In this document: positions 47,801-62,800 of the stretch, in pieces | Layout of the letters: every line of letters begins with the position of its first letter | How positions within the stretch are numbered: the first letter of the stretch is position 1 | From: Mya arenaria | Lineage: Eukaryota > Mollusca > Bivalvia > Myida > Myidae | Assembly (NCBI RefSeq): GCF_026914265.1 | Contig: NC_069136.1 | Span: 18,717,715 to 18,781,714 of the forward strand | DNA length: 64,000 nucleotides | Reading direction: 5' to 3' | Notes under the pieces: generated by a model | Told to the model about the DNA's origin: nothing | Databases searched by the model: none | Seen by the model: only the letters and a program-made list of their open reading frames with translations | Program-made: the position numbers and the translations under genes

Positions 47801-50800
47801 GCGTGATATTGTGTCCTTGTGCAGCACCCTGTGAAGTTCTATGACCTTGTTTACAATGACAAGTGTTGTTTTATGATCTCAGATGTGCTTAATTGACACT
47901 AATTTGCACTAGTCGATATTAAACGGATTAATCATTAAGGAATGATGTCACCATTACGTCATATGTACTTCCGTTGTGTGGAAAATTCTCAATAAAAAAA
48001 ATGTTCTTATGATTGATAGACATGTTTTCACATGCTCAATACACTGTCAATCAAAACTATCATTATTCCTGAAACTTTTATACCTTAAGTATCTATTCTT
48101 GCATAGGGAATAACAATGGTGGTGTGTAACCTTAATCCGTAGGAATAGATCGTCCAATCACAAGATAAGGGTCGTGCAATCAGAGCTATGAATGACCAAT
48201 CGTATTTTTGATGAATATGCATGAAGTATTTATTGCTATCTGAACAATAAATACAAAAACAAATTTGTTTATCTTTTCACTTTTCAATCAAATTTCCATC
48301 ATTTTGCATCTTGTAATTGTGTTTTGAATTATTAATCGTTAATCCTGTATCACGACTACGGAAATATGCCTCCAACATTGACTTCAAGTGTTTGGAAGTA
48401 TTTCACAAAATCCGAGGATGGTAAAAGTGTCGTGTGTCAACTGTGTAAGGTTGAACTGGTATATTGTGGTGGAACTTCAAATCTTAGAAATCACATGAAA
48501 AACAACCCGTATGCAATCCACCGACTACGCCTTCAAAGTCCACCATGAGGCAGACGTTTTATTTGTGTAGTGTATTTTATTTTTCATACGATATGTAAAC
48601 ATGTTTAGTTTATTGGTAAATAAAAAAAGTACACGCATGTAAATAAATAAAAATCAGATCGTCTTTTCGTCTTCTTATCTTTCCCGCAATTATATCCTTC
48701 ATTACAAAACACCACAGAAATTGTAGGTATTGCATTAAATCAAACAATGTAATGAAATAAAATTACAATCGACTATCAAATAATCAAAGCGTCATGAAAC
48801 CTGCTGATAAATAACAAACTCGAAAGCACGTGGCAGTACCCAAGCAACCACCTCGGCCGAAGTGACTATCAAATTCGCGAGGTGTTTATGTGGAGTTCAT
48901 CATGAGTTTTATGACGTAAAATGAGCTGTTAACATTATTAAGACTGAGAAAGAATGAATGAAAAAGTGAAATTGCCATATGACGAATTATAAGTGGACAA
49001 TTATGTCAAATAACAGAAGGTTGGTGACATATAATAGGAAATTTACTTATTATGAAAACAATTTGATACGAGTATCCGGATAGTATTCGAATACTTGATA
49101 CGAATATCCGGATACCGATTTGGTATCCGGTTTCCATCCCTAATAATAACAGGTATATATGGAGTGAAACATTTGTGAACCTTTCTACTTAATTATGTTA
49201 TTGTGATTAAACATCTAATGCACTAGAAAGATACATGCATGGATATTGTTAACTTTCAGTTTTGGGCATAATTAAAGCACAGAGAATGCATGTTCCTGTG
49301 GCCTTCGGTAAAATGTTACCATAAATACATGTGCAAAGGAAGATAACTGTACTTTATAGCTAAATGTCAAGTCACGTATGTGGTCCAGGATGCACTCTCT
49401 ACATGTATATATAAGATTAAGAATGCTACTTCAGACTGATATTTTCTTTAAATCTGAGTAATGCACATAAAATATAGTTGTTATTCGTAATACCTGCAAT
49501 CAGAAAGAAAAACGAAAAAAAAACATGAATCTCTCAGTGATTAAATATTTTCTGCTGGACTAGAGCTTTGCTTACTTCTGGTCTGATGCAACATGGATTC
49601 CGTGAAAAATTAACACTTTAAACTAACTTCAAAGTGAACAACAAATCATTTTTGATGTTTAAATCAATTGGTTTTGAACTTAATTTTAAGGAAATGCATG
49701 GTTGTCATACACGTTAAATGCTAGAAATGGTATTATTTTCCAATCTGAAATGTTGCCTGTAGCCTGTTGACATAAAAATGTATAGGGAAATTAATAGAAA
49801 CCAACTTAATCAAATCATTTAAATGTGCAAACTAATCAAAGGAGAACATGTGGACAACTTAACCAACTTTTATCAAATTTGCAATAACAAATAAACAAAA
49901 ATAAGATAAATAAATAATTTTACATCAGGCAATAATGACAAAGAGAAACCACAGTATGTGAGTGAAACTCTTCAAAAAGAAACTTTTACTACAAGTGATC
50001 AATTAATTTGTAGTAATTATCAAAGGCAAAGAAATATTACTCTTTTGGAAGAAAGAAATTAATAATATTTATTCTCTTCTCTTATTGTCTGAAAGTCATC
50101 AAAGCTGATAGAATTAAGCACATTTTTTTTAAAGACTTTGGAGGAAGGTAAATTTAATTTAATTGTCTCGAAAACATATTTTTCTAATGACGTATTTTGT
50201 TCTGCAAGTGCATTACAGTATGACATGACAGTGTATCATAAAAATATGATAAATCATGACATAAAATAATTCTGTATAATGAAAAAGTTAAGAGGTTTTC
50301 AAAGCAAACTATATGTGAATACATTTTTTCATACTTGCGGCTAAAAATACTTTAAAATTTCGCCAACTTAGACCTGCTAAAAAAATACCCCTGAATACAA
50401 CCAAAATCCCCCTGAATTTTCAGCCTTTTGAACAAATCCCCCTGAATGGTCTCCAGAAAATATGGCATGTATGAATTTGGCTTCTGAAGTTTATAGCTGT
50501 CTATCCTGATTTCAGGACTTTGGAAGCCCTAAAATTATATCACTAGTTGAAACAAAGGGAGACCGGATCCATTCTCAACCACTAAGCTACATAATATCTG
50601 AATACCAGTAACATAAAAAAAATCACATATTTTATTGAATATTTTTTTCTAGATAATGTAGTTACAAGGGTATACAATCTTGCCTATAATCAATACCATA
50701 ACAAATACAAATAACAAACAGGCACTAATCTACACTATATAATAAAACTCAACTTTTATATAATAATACTATAGTTCATAAGTTTGATACAAATAGAACC

Positions 50801-53800
50801 AATCTGAACCAATCAAAAGAAGTTTATTTTTAGATCATATAATATATATAATTTTAAAAGAATGTTTTGGTTAGTGAGCAATTGAAGAGTTGATTGAATA
50901 AAGTTTTCACAAAGAAATTCTCATTTTTTTCCATTAACAAAACTACTTGTATTTACACATTACATTATGTAGATTTTGGAGAGAAAATACATGTATATAT
51001 ATCGTTAAGTCAAACAAGAGTTCCACGATGCAAATGCCAACACTCGTCCATTTATGTCGGTCAATTAAGTATAATAACTACACAATTATTAAAGCCAGAC
51101 TTATTTGCCTTGTTATACACAGTGTAGGTACACCACGTGATAAATTACTTCATAAATGCTGCGTCAGAAGGCAACATTTTGCTTCAAATTATTACCTAAA
51201 TCAAAGATAACTTGACTTATTCTTTACCATTTTTAATGAAACAAAGGGAAGTCTATACCCCTCAAATGGCCCCGCCTCGTTTTAGTACCAAAGTTTGATT
51301 AGGTGATTAGTTTCCTCGAATACTTTGACAAACATGTTTCCGAAATATTGTTTTGACAGTGGTCCATTAGGCGGCAGTTTTGTTAAAAGGTATGTCAAAG
51401 TGTTTTAAGAAACTTAACTCTCAATCAAATTCTAGTAAAAGACTGAAGGGGGGGGGGGGGCTATATAAATGGCATATACTGTGTTTTGTTTAATCTTAAA
51501 ATAGTGAATAAATAGTAAAGTTATATTTAGTTTGTTAGTCTTTATTTGAAGCAAAATATTGCATTCTGACGTGGCATATGACATAATTTATCACATGGTA
51601 AATATGAGTACAAAGTTTTATGTAAACATTTTTTTTTAGTTCTTGTCAAGGTAAAGGTTTTTACACAATGATGACAACGACACCGACAACAAAGCTATGA
51701 CAACAACTCGACAAAATGACAAGCTTAAAAAAGAGTTCAAGTAAAGAAGATCATACAATTACACAATTTATTTTCATGCAAAATTTTGAAAATTCTATAT
51801 TGTTGGGTAGCTCATTTTTTTAATAAAACTGGAAAAGTTTAAAATAATTTTCCCCTAACTAAATTTGTATAGTAATAAGTATAACCAAGCAATAATTCAT
51901 GAACTTGAAATATGGGCAACATTACTTATGGGTAAGGCTGAATATTTAACACATGAACCACAAACATGGGCTTACAGAATATCACACGTTGGTGTCTATC
52001 TTCATCTAAAGTTGGAAAGAGAAACAAGAAAACAAAAAGTCGTGATATGAAATACATGTTTATTGTAATGCTAATAATATTTCATTTTACAATTTTACAA
52101 TTAAACTGTACATTATCTTGTGTATTGAAAAGTTGTACATCTCATTGGGGGTTCTTTTGATTTTTATGTCACAAACTACCGTAAATGACTGGGTATTAGA
52201 CGCACTTTTTCCCCTCAGATTTTGATGCAAAAAAATGCCTGCGTATAATACCCAGTAACAATTTTTTGAACTTTTTTTCTGAGGTCAATTTCAAGCCGAG
52301 AGTTTGTTTAGATTTATGTAGAAAGGGATGTTACTTGCGTCATATTGATCGAGTATATACGGGTTAAAACGGCAGTTGAAGATCGGGATACGGTATATCG
52401 TAAGACGTTTATAATTTCAACAAAAATATTTTTCGATTAAAGTTACCGTAATTCACCTAAGAGTTTGGACACTCTAAATATTTGGACACCCATAATTATT
52501 TCCCAAAATAATTTATTTTGCGTACCTAATTTTCGGACACCCAAAGGACATCAATCATAACTTTCATAGTTACCAAGTTTCACAGACGAAGATTATTGAT
52601 TTTTATCTTTTCAATGCCTGGCTAGATTACCTAACCGTATACACCACTGTGACAATTTAATTAGTAACTACCCATCCTAAACGATTTATTGCCTGTTTAA
52701 AAGGAAGTGTGATATATTTATTTGAGGATTTAACAAACAACAAGGGCAATCAAGGGATTAAGAAAACATCGGCATGTTTGTAAAACAACCTGCCAATAAA
52801 AGTTCAAACTTGTACCATACTTATGAAGCAATAATTGTACAGTTATACATTAATCCTGCATAGCAATGTCCATGCTCTCCACGAGATCCTCGTGGGTATA
52901 ACTGTAAGTTATGTGACGTCACACAGTGTGACTCTTTGATCTGAAGCCAATAGAATGTGTTTATTCAGTTCAGTGCATGTATAAAATGGTGTTTTAATTA
53001 ACTTGATGAAGGATTTACACTTATAGGCGTAATAAATAAGTTTATGACCATTGATTACTACGGATAAATTAATAAGTGGTAAAAAGCAACCATGAAGAAA
53101 TAAGGCAGGTTAAACAAACATGTAAATAAAATGTAAAAATGATAATTTTCTATGTATTCGGAGAGCGAAAAAAATAATTAATTTATGGTGTCCGAACTCT
53201 TGTGAATTACGGTATTCAATATTATTTTGAATAATAAATTGAATTAAACAATAATCAAACTTACATATAAAAAAGCAAAGTTGGGCACTGTCAAAATATT
53301 TTTTTTGCATAACATAACTTCATTCTCGACAGTATGGTTGTATGGTTTTAAAGATAACCTTCGCCATTTTCACGAAAAAAAATTTTTTTGTCACTGTCAA
53401 CAAACATGGTGGCTGAAAATGCCGTACGATTTTGACATTTTTTCTATGCGTCTTTTAACCAAAAACATAGATTAAAAGCTTTTTCTCGGACTTTCCACAT
53501 ATTTTTTTCCCTGCGTCTAATACCCCCTATCGTCTTATACCCAGTCATTTACGGTAAGAGTGATGTTCAGCGAAAGCTAACGATTGTCTGTTAATTTATT
53601 AGTTAAATAAGAGGCATAACTGGGCATTTATTAAAACCGCAGTTATTGGTCATGTAATGCATGCGTGTAGTGTCACAGCAACAGGTTTACCAAGTTTCGT
53701 TCGAATATCTTGAATAGTTTTTTCGATTTATTGGAAAACGATCAAGTTTTTCAACAACAAATTTTGCTGCATCATTGACGATAACAATGACAAGGCTATC

Positions 53801-56800
53801 ACAAGGACTCATATCTTTTTCTATTCAAAACACAGACAGGCTCAAAAGGCACAAAACTACACATATATATAGTACAGTCCAAACCCATTGGCTCAATATC
53901 ACTTGGTTTGATTCCATTGTTGGCTCAAACTGGATGTAAAGCACCGAATTTGTTTTACTCTTTGAAAACATTCAGGCTTGGCACGATATTCGAGAGGCTC
54001 AAAGTATTTTGGCCAGTCCTTACGATATCGAGCCAAAAAGTTTTGACTGTATATGTCAGCCACTCTGTTTGTTTTATCTACACAAATTCTCACCTTGATT
54101 ACTGTTTGTTTCATTTTTGATGTCAACATTTTCAACGTCTAGCACCTCATGGCTATAGACCTCGTCTTCCTCGGCATCGATGTCCGTTGTTATAATCGGT
54201 GTCGTTTTCGAATGATGACCATTCATTAAGCTGACGGAGAGAATATAAAAGTTAGAAGCTGCATGTAATGTAAGAGGTGAAACAAAAATGAGTGGAAAAA
54301 GCACTCTGGCCCTATTTGTATCTGAAGGGTCACCTTCAATAAATTTAGTTTAAACTTAATTAATTTTACAATGACTGTGAAGAAAGTCAGAGTGTGGTCT
54401 TGTGGGAAAACCAGAGAACCCAGGAAACCAGCTTTTCAGCTCTTCGACCACCAACCAAACTCAGAGGCCGGAAATCAACGCTGGGTAGCCTTGGCGAGTA
54501 GCGAGTGCGCTAACAACTGCGCTAACCAGACAACCAAAAGATGCAATAGATTTGATTTTAATAGTTCAGCAGTGTACCGAAAGGATGTTTTGGCATTTTG
54601 TGTGTATGGTTTAGAATTCTTTTAGAAACATATTCTTTTCAAAACTATATAGAGCTCTAGGTCAAACACATTTGGATTTTAAGAAATACCTAAAGCAAGT
54701 TAATTGATTTTTTTTTCTTATTTCTTGAAATTTAACATCAAACAATCCAATCCAATCAAAACCCTCACCCAGCATTCTGATGTTCCTGTGTGTGCATCGA
54801 GAGTTGACCGTCGTCATTATCCTCATCATCTTGGACAACAGTGTCCGGAATGTTCTCCAACTCCTCTGTTCGGGAAAGTTTCCGAGATGCCATCTCCCCA
54901 CGGTGGTCACCATGGTGATCACCAAGAACAGGCGCCGACGTTTTACGCGATCCAAGATTTGCTTGCCTTGGAGAAAGTTTATTGGCATCTGAAAATAAGA
55001 TTTTATTGCTAATTTTGTTATAGAACAGTCATGTGTACAAGTTTATGTTAATGTTGGTATATGAAAAAAAAAAAAAATAATAATACTGATATTGTAATTT
55101 TTAAACATACATGATATCATTTAAGAAGTTAAATTTATTAAAAGTACATGTAGCTCTAAAACAATTTTGCGTGACTGAAATAAATAAACATATTTTTCAT
55201 AAAGAAAGAGTCACTTAAATATGGAAGCAGTTTGGTTCTATTCTGTCTTTTTTTTAAAAATATAAACACAAAAATAGTTCATTAGTTAAAAGCTTTATTT
55301 TTTGGAAAAATTACTGTAACTTGAAAATAAATAAAATTCTCAAAAACTTAAAAACTTGGGCAGCAAAGTCAGTCATTCCAAATCTAAACAACAGGACGAG
55401 AAATGAATAAAAAATATATAAACTAAATTTTCATGAAAATTCTAAAAAAAATTAAGAACAATACTTTTTCAATACAACTCTAAAACTAAATTAAATTGAA
55501 AAAGAAAATTGTATGCACATTTCATTCTAAAATACATGTACAAATAAATATGTGTTTTCACATTTTTCACAATTAATATGAATCTCAAATGATTTAACAC
55601 AGTGCTTCACTTCTGACTAACATTCATACTAAGATCACAATACTGAAAGCATGTTGTCAGCCAATCAAAATGTTCTGATCACAATATCTGAAAGGAAAGT
55701 TAACCAATGAAATATGGTTTAACATCTACCAAACATAAAATCGCCCACATTAACCAATGAAATCTTGGTTTACATCTATGAGAAATCAAATACTCCAATC
55801 ACAATCTCTATTACATTTAAACAAAAATAATAAAGGTGAAGGGCATGCAACAATATTGTCCGCACAACAACAATCATTCCCCAATGATCTAAGAAACATA
55901 CAATGAAATATGTTTTGATGAGGCTAGGAGGGTGACAGTACATCATAAAAAGTTGTCAGGCAATCGACTAGCATTTAAAACTGCACTCTCACAAATTGAC
56001 AGTTTTGACCTTTTTTTATTTTTTTGTCTCAGAATCTGCGCATTTTGGCATCAGTGCCTACAATTCAGTCATATAAGATATCAAACAATAAACAGATCTC
56101 AATTGTATGGTAAAATGCTGGAATTTTCACTTTTCTTAAAGCGTTTGTTATGCTTTTCGCCATAAAACATCAATTTTCAAAAGTAAATATGAACTGTGAT
56201 TTGCTCTTTTGTCGACAATCTTATATGACTGGTTTCCAGACATTTACGCAAAAATTGGCTTATTTCAAGACTAAAAGAAAAAAAAGTTGTCGAAACTATC
56301 AGTCTGTGGGAGTGCAGCTTTAAAAACAATAATTAGTGAAGAAAAAAGTGGATTTCTGTAAACTTTAGTAGTACGGCATACATGATTTACACAAAAAAAC
56401 ATGCGATATGGTAACATTTTTATTTTCACTTTTTGCTCACTGGATTCACTTTGTTTCAGATTTTTCAAATCTGCTTAGATTTATAAAAAAAATAAAAATT
56501 AAATAATCTATGAGCTTTGCAGACTTTTTCGTACCCAAATTGAAGTGTTTTTGTGTTTTATTATTGGAACATGTATGCCATACCAAAGTCCCCAGACTTA
56601 GCAAACACACACTCAAGTCTCACCTTCATTTTAATCCTGAGAAAAGCTAAAACTTCCTCTATCAAACCATTTAAACATTTGTAGCTACTAAGTATGTTTC
56701 GCGGACTTAATACAAGATGGTTGGAACTAAATATAGAAATAGATGGCGTCACATCAGAATTGAGCAAATCCCTCAAGTTTAATTGATTGATAACCATTCG

Positions 56801-59800
56801 CCAGCAATAATAAATAAAAACATACGAAAAATACATAAGTGCAGATATACATCAAAGGTTCGTTGCCAGAGATTTTGTTTTTCCAGATTATGTATCTTAA
56901 TAACAATGCTAAATTAAAAAGTGCTAAATGTATAGCATAGTATGTGACCAACCGTAAATAAAATGCAGTCATATAAACTTTGTGAAAATACTTGGACATT
57001 CAGTACAAACGTGCTTACCACGTATATAACCATGAAAGTAAAATCTTAAATTATTTGCTTTGTGGCTAGAATATATTCATGATGGAGAATCGAGCCATTG
57101 TTTTCACAAATATAATGAAGCAGGTGTACTTTATTTCAAGGAAGCATTAAGTGCATTTTAAAAAAGATCACTTTTTTATTAAAAACAATGATGTGCATGA
57201 AATGTGCGGTAATTTAACAATTTAATTGGTACCTTTTTTGTCGCTAAGAATGGTCTTTTTAGGTCCTGAAAGTTGAAAAAGGTGTCTAACAAAAAATACA
57301 CTGATTTTAAGGATTTGATAATGCGCCTTCAATGCACAGCATATTTGTTAAGATGATTAAAGAATATCTTTTAAAAATACACATTTTGCTTCAACAATGT
57401 TGAACACACCTGCTCTATTATATTGGTGAGCAAAAACAGGTCTTATAGCAAAATATTAATAATCAGTCCTTGAGCGTCATCATATCAAACATATTATTCA
57501 TCAACAAGGAGCATTAACAACCAACCTTAAAAATAACATAATCTGGGCAGACGATTACAAACAGTCTCCACTCAAGTCTAGACTCATGACCTGGGCAGAC
57601 GATTACAAACAGTCTCCACTCAAGTCTAGACTCATGACCTGGGCAGACGATTACAAACAGTCTCCACTCAAGTCTAGACTCATGACCTGGGCAGACGATT
57701 ACAAACAGTCTCCACTAAAGTCTAGACTCATGACCTGGGCAGACGATTACAAACAGTCTCCACTCAAGTCTAGACTCATGACCTGGGCAGACGATTACAA
57801 ACAGTCTCCACTCAAGTCTAGACTCATGACCTGGGCAGACGATTACAAACAGTCTCCACTCAAGTCTAGACTCAGAAAAGGACTTTTATTTAATTACAAA
57901 GAATTATCTATATTACATTCATATTATATAATATACATGTAAATAATTGTACAAATTCAAATAGTAACACAATTCAGCAAATTCCATCATAAAAAAACTT
58001 GAAGAAAAGTTACAATGAAATAAAGATTTGCAGTTTTGCCACTTGAGACTGTTTGTAATCATGGCGCCACAATTCTATTTTTAGTCACAGGAAACTATGA
58101 CGTCATATTTCCCGATGATGTCATATTTACTACAAGACCTTTTTTCGCTTGTCGAAACTCAAATCATCATGCATTACGTCTTGGTTATTCAACTAAAAAA
58201 CAGCGAGAACTTTCAGGCAAAAACCAGCATGTTACAGGACCTCACTAAAAATAGTTCAAACAATTATATTACAAACAAAAACATTTGTAACATTGTTTAT
58301 TTCATCGTCAGCTGCATAAATACAACAAAAATCTCTAGATCGTACTAAGTACAAAAATCATATCTCATAATTAGCACATGAAAATCTATAATGACCCTGT
58401 TATAAATCTCCTTAACTTCTCAACATAGACAACTATTTAATATCAATATAGTTTACTCATCTGAAAAAGTACAGATAAAAGAAATAAATACTAACTTAAC
58501 ATTTTGCATGAACAATATATATACCAACAATCTGGCATTTCTTTTGTGAGAAAACACAAGGAAATGCTTGAAACAACTTTTTTCTAAAAATACTGGTATA
58601 ATTTTCTTGTAAATTACTGTATGGCACGCACACAAAAATAACGCTCTAAAACATCATACCCAATCGTGTGTTTGGACTCATGTCTCTTCTTATTAACCAG
58701 GGCTGCTAAAATTTTAAAATCATAATTGGTCCAGGCCCCCTGCCCCCCACCCCCCAATGCCACCCCCAAAAAAGTAGACAGCTTGTTGAATCACGCTTGA
58801 GTTTCCAGAGCAGAAATCAGTATTGGTGTGTGTCAATTTTAAAGCTGCACTCTCACAGATTTACCATTTTTTACAACTTCTTTATTTTTTGTCTTGGAAA
58901 GGGCAAATTTTTGCGTAAATATCTGCAAATCAATGATATAATACTACTGACTCAGATTGTAGATTTTCATATTTCCATTCGAAAATGAATGTTTTATGGC
59001 TTAAACTGTTACTAACGGTTTAAGAAAAATGCATGAAACATCAATTTTTGAACTTAAATATACAAATCTGCGATTTAGTTTTTTGTCAGCAGTCTTATAT
59101 AACTGGTTTCCATGGATTATCGCAAAAATTGGCACGTTCCAAGTCAAAAAATAAAAAAGTTGTCAAAAGTTCAATCTGTGAGAGTGCAGCTTTAAGAGGT
59201 CATGAGAAGCAAACCCTAGCGGGGCTTGACAGGCCCACAACTATACCACTTGACCACTCTGACCCTCAAACTGATTGTTTGATGAACAACTGGGGCATCC
59301 AGTGGTCAATTCTAGAAACATCCACTGGTCAAATCTAGAGACATCCGTGCCAATAATTTTTGCTATTCATTTTAAATATGCAACAAATACTACAGCTAAA
59401 AATGGAAATAAATAGTTTGAGTCAAAAATAAAATTTGAAGTCAATAGTCTGATAATAATTGCAAACAATTAATTTGAGCCTATAATATTGGCAGTTTTGA
59501 AAACCATTATAGGAAGACATTTAACATTTTGAGCACATTTTTGTATAATGAGGATTTGGATCTACAGATTATAAGGATCAGGTTAAAAATATTCTTTTCT
59601 AGGGAAATAATTTCTGAACAAAATAAACCACGATTTGGAGAGCAATTCAATAGGACTCTTTTCTCAGCAGTAACCATGGAAACTATTTCAGTTTTAACAG
59701 ACAATATTTTTTTATTACAAAGAGAGATGAATATTGCAATACAAAAATATAAAAGAAATCTGTATCATGAAAAAACATAATGATTTCCATCCTCCTCACA

Positions 59801-62800
59801 TAATACCTATTTTCTATTGGAATGCAATCTTAAATGACATCAGTACGTAAAGCGTAACAAAAAAATAAGGAAAAAGAAAGAAATACCTAGTCTAAACCTA
59901 TGCCAGCAGTTCAATAATTATTTAGCTACAGAACTGAGAAATAAACAAGAGCGCCGCAGAGCAAACGCAAACACTCCTCTGTTGTTTTTCCGTTAGTTTA
60001 TACTAATTTCTTTTAGTCTGATTGTAAGACAGCTTCTAGAGTCATGATCGAGTCCGTTTCCTGGGCAAAAACCAGTATTGGTGTCCAAGTTGAGAGGTTA
60101 TGAGAGGGTACCCCTGGTGGGGATCAAACCCACAACCTCTTGGATGAGAAGCAATCTATACCACTCTCACCCTTGTTTTTAGTTGAATATAGGGCATAAC
60201 ATAACAAATATTGAAGTCAGAGTTACCTGCCTTGCTTGACATTCGATATCATGTATATGGTACCAAGTTTCATTTGAAAGTCTTAATCGATTCTTTAGTA
60301 ATGCATTATGACAGCAACAACATTAACAACAACAACAATAACAACACCAGGGCTATGAGTGTAATACTAAACTTTTTTTTTTAAAGATGTACCAATCACA
60401 ACTAAACTCTAAACCACAGTAGTTCATGTCACTTTTTTTCAAAATCTTCTCGGAAATTCTTTCTAAAATACAAATTAGCACATAAACCCATATATCCCAT
60501 ACAGAATAAATATTCAATCTTTAATCCTTGGAGATTGTGCCTTGGTGTATAATTATTCATATTGTCTAAAGAGATTGATAGTAAATTGTTTGGTTTCCAA
60601 TAAAAAATAAAATAAAAAGACAATTTTTTTGACACAGGGACACTTAATGTCAAAACCAAGCAGTTTTGAAAGTTCATATATTGATCTGCCTATGAACAAC
60701 ACTCTTTTTTCATTTTCACATTTGCAACACTTAAACATTCTGACTCCAGCATTCATTTCATTTTCCTCAACTTCTTTCTGGATATATCTACCTCCCTTAT
60801 GATAATCTCATAGTCTCAATAATCTCTTTTACAGCTCTCCTTACTGGAGGTAAGATTACCTTCCTTGAATAAACCCACTGAGACTTGACGCTAGTTACCT
60901 TCAACCTGACTTCTCACTTGGGATGGAATTTTCTTGTCCTGAACATTCCCATTATGACCAGTTATAAGGACCACTGGATAATATCACTTTGACTGGCAGC
61001 CAGTTGCAGCTGAAGAAGTCATTAACTTGCCCTTCACTCAATACGGTTAAATTATCTGCCCTGAATACTCTCACTAGCAGGGAGTTAGATATCTCCCCTT
61101 CAAAACATTCCTCAGTGAACAAGTAATCCTGAACATACTCAACGCAATCTCAGCAGGAATTAAATTATTTCCCTTGAATACTTTCACTCAGACTGGCAGC
61201 CAGTTACCTCCCCTTCAACGCTATCATCACTGGAGGACATATAACTGTCATGTAGCTGTTCCAGGGACTCTAATGGATCCACACTTGGTCTCTTGACCTC
61301 ATCCTTCTTGGTTGGCCCTAGATCGGAATCGCTGGAACTTGACCCCTCTTCAAATCTCTCAACTGACCCAGTTTCAATTTTTTCTACCACAAAATCAGGC
61401 TGGCCATTCACCACAGAGGAGGAGTATGTGATTTTCTCATCATCATCCTCATTATCCCCACTGTAAATACAATCTTCCTCTTCATCTATTTCATCCACAC
61501 AGTTGTCCTGATTTGCCTCCTTCCTGAACTGTTTGCCTCCATGCTCCTGTGGTTCAGCAGGTGACACTTGTGTTGTATTTGTCATAGACTCCCCAACACC
61601 TGAGTCTGCAGCACCATCCCTGCCACACTCTGACAAACTTTGGGCAAATTTCAGAAAGTCTTCATCTTCATTATGGTCTTCTTCGTCTTCCTCACTGCTT
61701 TCCGCATCAGATTCAACATTATTCACATCAGATTCGCTGCTAAAGGCAACATTCTGACTCCCACCAGGACTGGAATCCCCCGCATCATAACACAGGTCAG
61801 AAGTATTGGTAGATGTGAATGTATCTGGAGATCCAATATCTGAGTCCTTGTCACCACCACCACTCTTATCATCACTTGATGAACTTGATGTCTGGTAAGC
61901 CTCTGTGGTAATTTCTTCTACTGTCTCATGGAAACTGACTCGCTTTGGTTCCATCCGCTTTCTCTTAGTTTCAATATCAACACTATCAGAAGTCTCACCA
62001 TGGTAACTGTGTCTTTTCTCAAAGTTACACTCAGAGTCAGTGTCACTGTCATTCCCACCAACCTTGAACTCTCTATGACCCCTGGTTGAATACTCCTGAA
62101 GTCTTCTTGGACTTGGGCTTCTTCTGATCATGGCGTGCCTCGGTGAAGATAAGGAGTTATTGGAAGCAGACTGTTCTCTCTCCCTCTCAAGCATGCACAG
62201 ACCAATTGGTTTGTCTTCTAAATGGATATCCTCCACATCATGTGACAAAGACACGGTCATTACTCCATCCCTGTGACCTTTAATTAGTCGACCTTGACCC
62301 AATGATGACCTCCCAGGTCTGGGACTGCATGTAGGTTTGAATGTGGAAAACTGTATGTCTCCTTGATTTGACTGATGCATATATCCAAATCCGCCCTGCT
62401 TAGCACTGTTAAATTTTGTTGTCTCAAGAAGCAATCTGTCCAGTTCTTCAATCTCTGATTCTTCAACACTGAGTGGCCTCTTGACCTTGTGCTCTGGTAA
62501 ATTTGCCCTTGACCTTTCCTCCTTGAATGACCTTAGCAGATCAGCAGGGTTAAGGTCATCAGGACTGTTGTTTTCATCATCCTTCAGCTGTTGAAGTAAC
62601 AATTCCCATTCATCATCTGCCTGAGATTTGGACGACTTTGGTACAAATGGTTTTTGAGGAATTTCCAAAGGTTTCAGCACAGGTCTCCCATTATTTGGTT
62701 TTGGCACTACAGTTTTGATATGAGCAGTATTTTCATTGTACATATACCCAGCAAGCTTCTCATTGACATCAGATCTTTCACTGATGTCATTGTCCATCTC

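Noticed and set aside
48366..48548. BED finger as a host zinc-finger gene exon
   Set aside because: It lies wholly between the termini of a hAT element with target duplications, so it belongs to the transposon.
54662..54988. 108-codon frame starting MPINFLQG on the minus strand
   Set aside because: It is the wrong frame of FARP exon w4. The adjacent frame joins in phase with exons on both sides and gives the expected acidic, polar linker.
57586..57942. 118-codon frame with a 16-residue repeat as a possible repeat protein
   Set aside because: The array is on the strand opposite FARP in an intron, with no promoter, splice context or non-repeat domain. The period being a multiple of three explains the open frame.
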